Shown: piece by piece, positions 6,320 to 8,683 of the stretch | How positions within the stretch are numbered: position 1 is the stretch's first letter | How the letters are laid out: each line of letters opens with the position of its first letter | DNA from: JBFMHD01 sp040752395 [NCBI: Candidatus Hydrogenedentota bacterium] | GTDB lineage: Bacteria; JBFMHD01 | Length of the DNA stretch: 8,683 nt | Direction of reading: 5' to 3' | Assembly (NCBI GenBank): GCA_040752395.1 | Contig: JBFMHD010000120.1 | Location: forward strand, 1-8,683 | Translations under genes and position numbers: made by a program | Notes under the pieces: generated by a model | What the model was told of the DNA's origin: nothing | The model's input: the letters and a program-made list of their open reading frames with translations, nothing else | Database searches by the model: none

Positions 6320-6380
6320 AGACACAGAGTAGCAAAGGCACAGAAAAGAAAAAGCGTTGTGCCTTTGTCCCTCTATGTCT
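6320..6380. repeat. Large imperfect hairpin made of octamer words, after groEL
   Basis: The arms at 6320-6342 and 6358-6380 are 23 bases each and complementary at 19 positions, with a 15-base loop. The left arm is three octamers of the YTGYGCCT family in reverse orientation; the right arm is the forward array. On the groEL transcript the structure begins 13 bases after the stop codon. It could end transcription or protect the 3' end, although no U run follows it, so it is not a textbook intrinsic terminator. Confidence 0.65.
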
Positions 6381-6388
6381 TTGTGCCT
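6357..6388. repeat. Four octamer units, YTGYGCCT family
   Basis: Four adjacent 8-base units are TTGTGCCT (6357-6364), TTGTCCCT (6365-6372), CTATGTCT (6373-6380) and TTGTGCCT (6381-6388). They share the words and period of 51-74 and stop 4 bases short of the groEL stop codon. The array supplies the right arm of the hairpin at 6320-6380. Confidence 0.75.
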
Positions 6389-6392
6389 CTAA

Positions 6393-8033
<1,641 letters not shown>

Positions 8034-8321
8034 TTATTCAACTATACCGAGAATATCTTCTTCTTTGAGTATCAGATATTCCTCATCATCGAGTTTAATC
8101 TCAGTCCCGGAATATTTGCCAAACAGAATCTTATCACCTTTCTTTACATCTATAGGGATAACTTTTCCGTTCTCATCCTTTTTACCAGGCCCTACAGCAA
8201 TGACCTCACCTTCCTGTGGTTTTTCTTTAGCAGTATCAGGTATAATAATACCGCCTTTTTTTACTTCTTTTTCTTCGAGCCTTTTTACAAGCACCCGATC
8301 ACCTAAAGGTTTAATTTTCAT
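8034..8321 (-). CDS. groES: Co-chaperonin GroES (Hsp10)
   Basis: This is the lid of the GroEL chamber, forming a heptameric dome in the cytoplasm. The 95-residue length is typical. The N-terminal [13 protein letters not shown] is characteristic. The mobile loop (about 17-35) contains GGIIIPDTA, whose I25-I26-I27 segment inserts into the GroEL apical domain. The C-terminal half carries GEVIAVGPG (38-46) and the closing [12 protein letters not shown]. The ATG at 8319-8321 has AGGAGGG 10 bases upstream on the minus strand, and it is the first gene of the groES-groEL operon. No CIRCE operator (TTAGCACTC, 9-base gap, inverted copy) is visible in the 362 bases upstream, so control by HrcA at that site is not supported. 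Confidence 0.99.
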   Translation of the reverse strand: MKIKPLGDRVLVKRLEEKEVKKGGIIIPDTAKEKPQEGEVIAVGPGKKDENGKVIPIDVKKGDKILFGKYSGTEIKLDDEEYLILKEEDILGIVE

Positions 8322-8363
8322 CTTAATCCGACCCTCCTGTCTTTAAACTTATAAAATTTGTTT

Positions 8364-8379
8364 CAGCCACTTCGGGCTG
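8364..8379 (-). promoter_or_regulatory. Short hairpin in the groES leader
   Basis: CAGCC at 8364-8368 pairs with GGCTG at 8375-8379 around a 6-base loop. It sits 43-58 bases upstream of the groES start and would be in the mRNA leader if transcription starts further up. It is an isolated GC-rich island in very AT-rich sequence. Its role is unknown; it is not a CIRCE element. Confidence 0.35.
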
Positions 8380-8447
8380 TTATTCAACTTTAATTTGTAA
8401 CTACACAAGCAATTAAAATGCCATAATTTTATCTTCTAAATATTGAA

Positions 8448-8480
8448 ATTATATCTAATAACCTATTTTTTAATTGCCAA
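8448..8480 (-). promoter_or_regulatory. Weak candidate promoter of groES-groEL
   Basis: On the minus strand TATAAT at 8448-8453 is a perfect -10. The nearest -35-like hexamer, TTGGCA at 8475-8480 (5 of 6), is 21 bases away, longer than the usual 16-18. Either the -35 is poor or a different sigma factor is used. The surrounding sequence is so AT-rich that a chance -10 is possible. Confidence 0.25.
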
Positions 8481-8521
8481 TATGACTATATACCTTATAT
8501 ATTATGGACATTTTGACAGCA

Positions 8522-8557
8522 TTTTTTCTTGCTTTTATCAAGAAAAAAATATATAAT
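8522..8557 (+). promoter_or_regulatory. Inverted repeat overlapping a possible rightward promoter
   Basis: TTTTTTCTTG at 8522-8531 is the exact inverse of CAAGAAAAAA at 8539-8548, with a 7-base centre. TTGCTT at 8529-8534 and a perfect TATAAT at 8552-8557 are 17 bases apart on the plus strand, so the palindrome would cover the -35 and spacer like an operator. The T and A runs are in the wrong order for an intrinsic terminator. Any gene served would start beyond the window. Confidence 0.3.
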
Positions 8558-8608
8558 TTTACCTCTACTTTTTTGAAGATAGTATAAGCGCGGTTTGCGC
8601 TCTACACT

Positions 8609-8656
8609 ATTGGGTTATTGGGTTCTTGGGTTCTTGGGTTATTGCGTTTTTGCGTT
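8609..8656. repeat. Six 8-base tandem units with G-quadruplex motif
   Basis: Six contiguous octamers occupy 8609-8656: ATTGGGTT twice, CTTGGGTT twice, then ATTGCGTT and TTTGCGTT. The first four give GGG runs at 8612-8614, 8620-8622, 8628-8630 and 8636-8638 with three 5-base loops, which satisfies the usual G3-N1-7 quadruplex pattern on the plus strand. The period of 8 equals that of the octamer blocks at 51-74 and 6357-6388, but the word is different. Confidence 0.8.
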
Positions 8657-8683
8657 GTACACAAAGGATGAAAAACTAAAGAT

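Larger units (their letters stand above)
8322..8683. other. Non-coding right-hand intergenic region
   Basis: No credible coding sequence is present on either strand in these 362 bases. The part next to groES holds its ribosome site, a small hairpin and a possible promoter. The middle (about 8400-8580) is extremely AT-rich and has an inverted repeat with a possible rightward promoter. The right end holds a GC-rich hairpin (AGCGC at 8587-8591 with GCGCT at 8597-8601, flanked by ATAGT at 8579-8583 and ACTAT at 8606-8610) followed by octamer repeats. The next gene lies beyond the window. Confidence 0.7.

Noticed and set aside
8322-8683. CIRCE element expected upstream of groES
   Set aside because: I looked for TTAGCACTC and its inverted copy and found neither.

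Overview
The window is AT-rich DNA from a bacterium. A canonical groES-groEL pair, an FmdB-type zinc ribbon, a signal-peptide-bearing GH13 amylase and a STAS anti-sigma antagonist all point to Bacteria. It nevertheless also carries a complete DNA topoisomerase VI (B and A subunits), an enzyme typical of Archaea and plants and only sporadic in Bacteria. Together with strong Shine-Dalgarno sites, a signal peptide of Gram-negative type and intergenic stretches of short-period repeats, this suggests an uncultured or deep-branching lineage (for example a candidate phylum near the FCB group, such as WOR-3 or TA06). That placement is inference; no rRNA or other marker is present to settle it.

Layout. 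Positions 1-251 are non-coding: C-rich and 7- to 8-base periodic repeats, a perfect 11-bp hairpin, and then a promoter-like region bracketed by a perfect 14-bp inverted repeat. The plus-strand operon top6B-top6A follows (252-2935), its two genes overlapping by four bases at a TTG start. It ends 2 bp from the stop of a convergent minus-strand gene. The rest of the coding sequence is on the minus strand. Read in its own direction it runs groES-groEL (8321 to 6393), an octamer-repeat hairpin, an FmdB-family zinc-ribbon gene, a promoter, then a secreted alpha-amylase and a STAS protein as a tightly spaced pair. The right edge (8322-8683) is non-coding: the groES leader, an inverted repeat overlapping a possible rightward promoter, and six 8-base units with G-quadruplex potential.

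How the genes work together. Top6A and Top6B would form the A2B2 ATP-dependent type IIB topoisomerase that relaxes and decatenates DNA. GroES and GroEL form the folding chamber. The amylase is predicted to be exported and to cleave alpha-glucans. The STAS protein is probably a cytoplasmic partner-switch regulator whose kinase and target are not in the window. I see no functional link between the topoisomerase operon and the minus-strand genes beyond adjacency. All seven genes look full length, with no frameshift, mobile element, CRISPR array or RNA gene.
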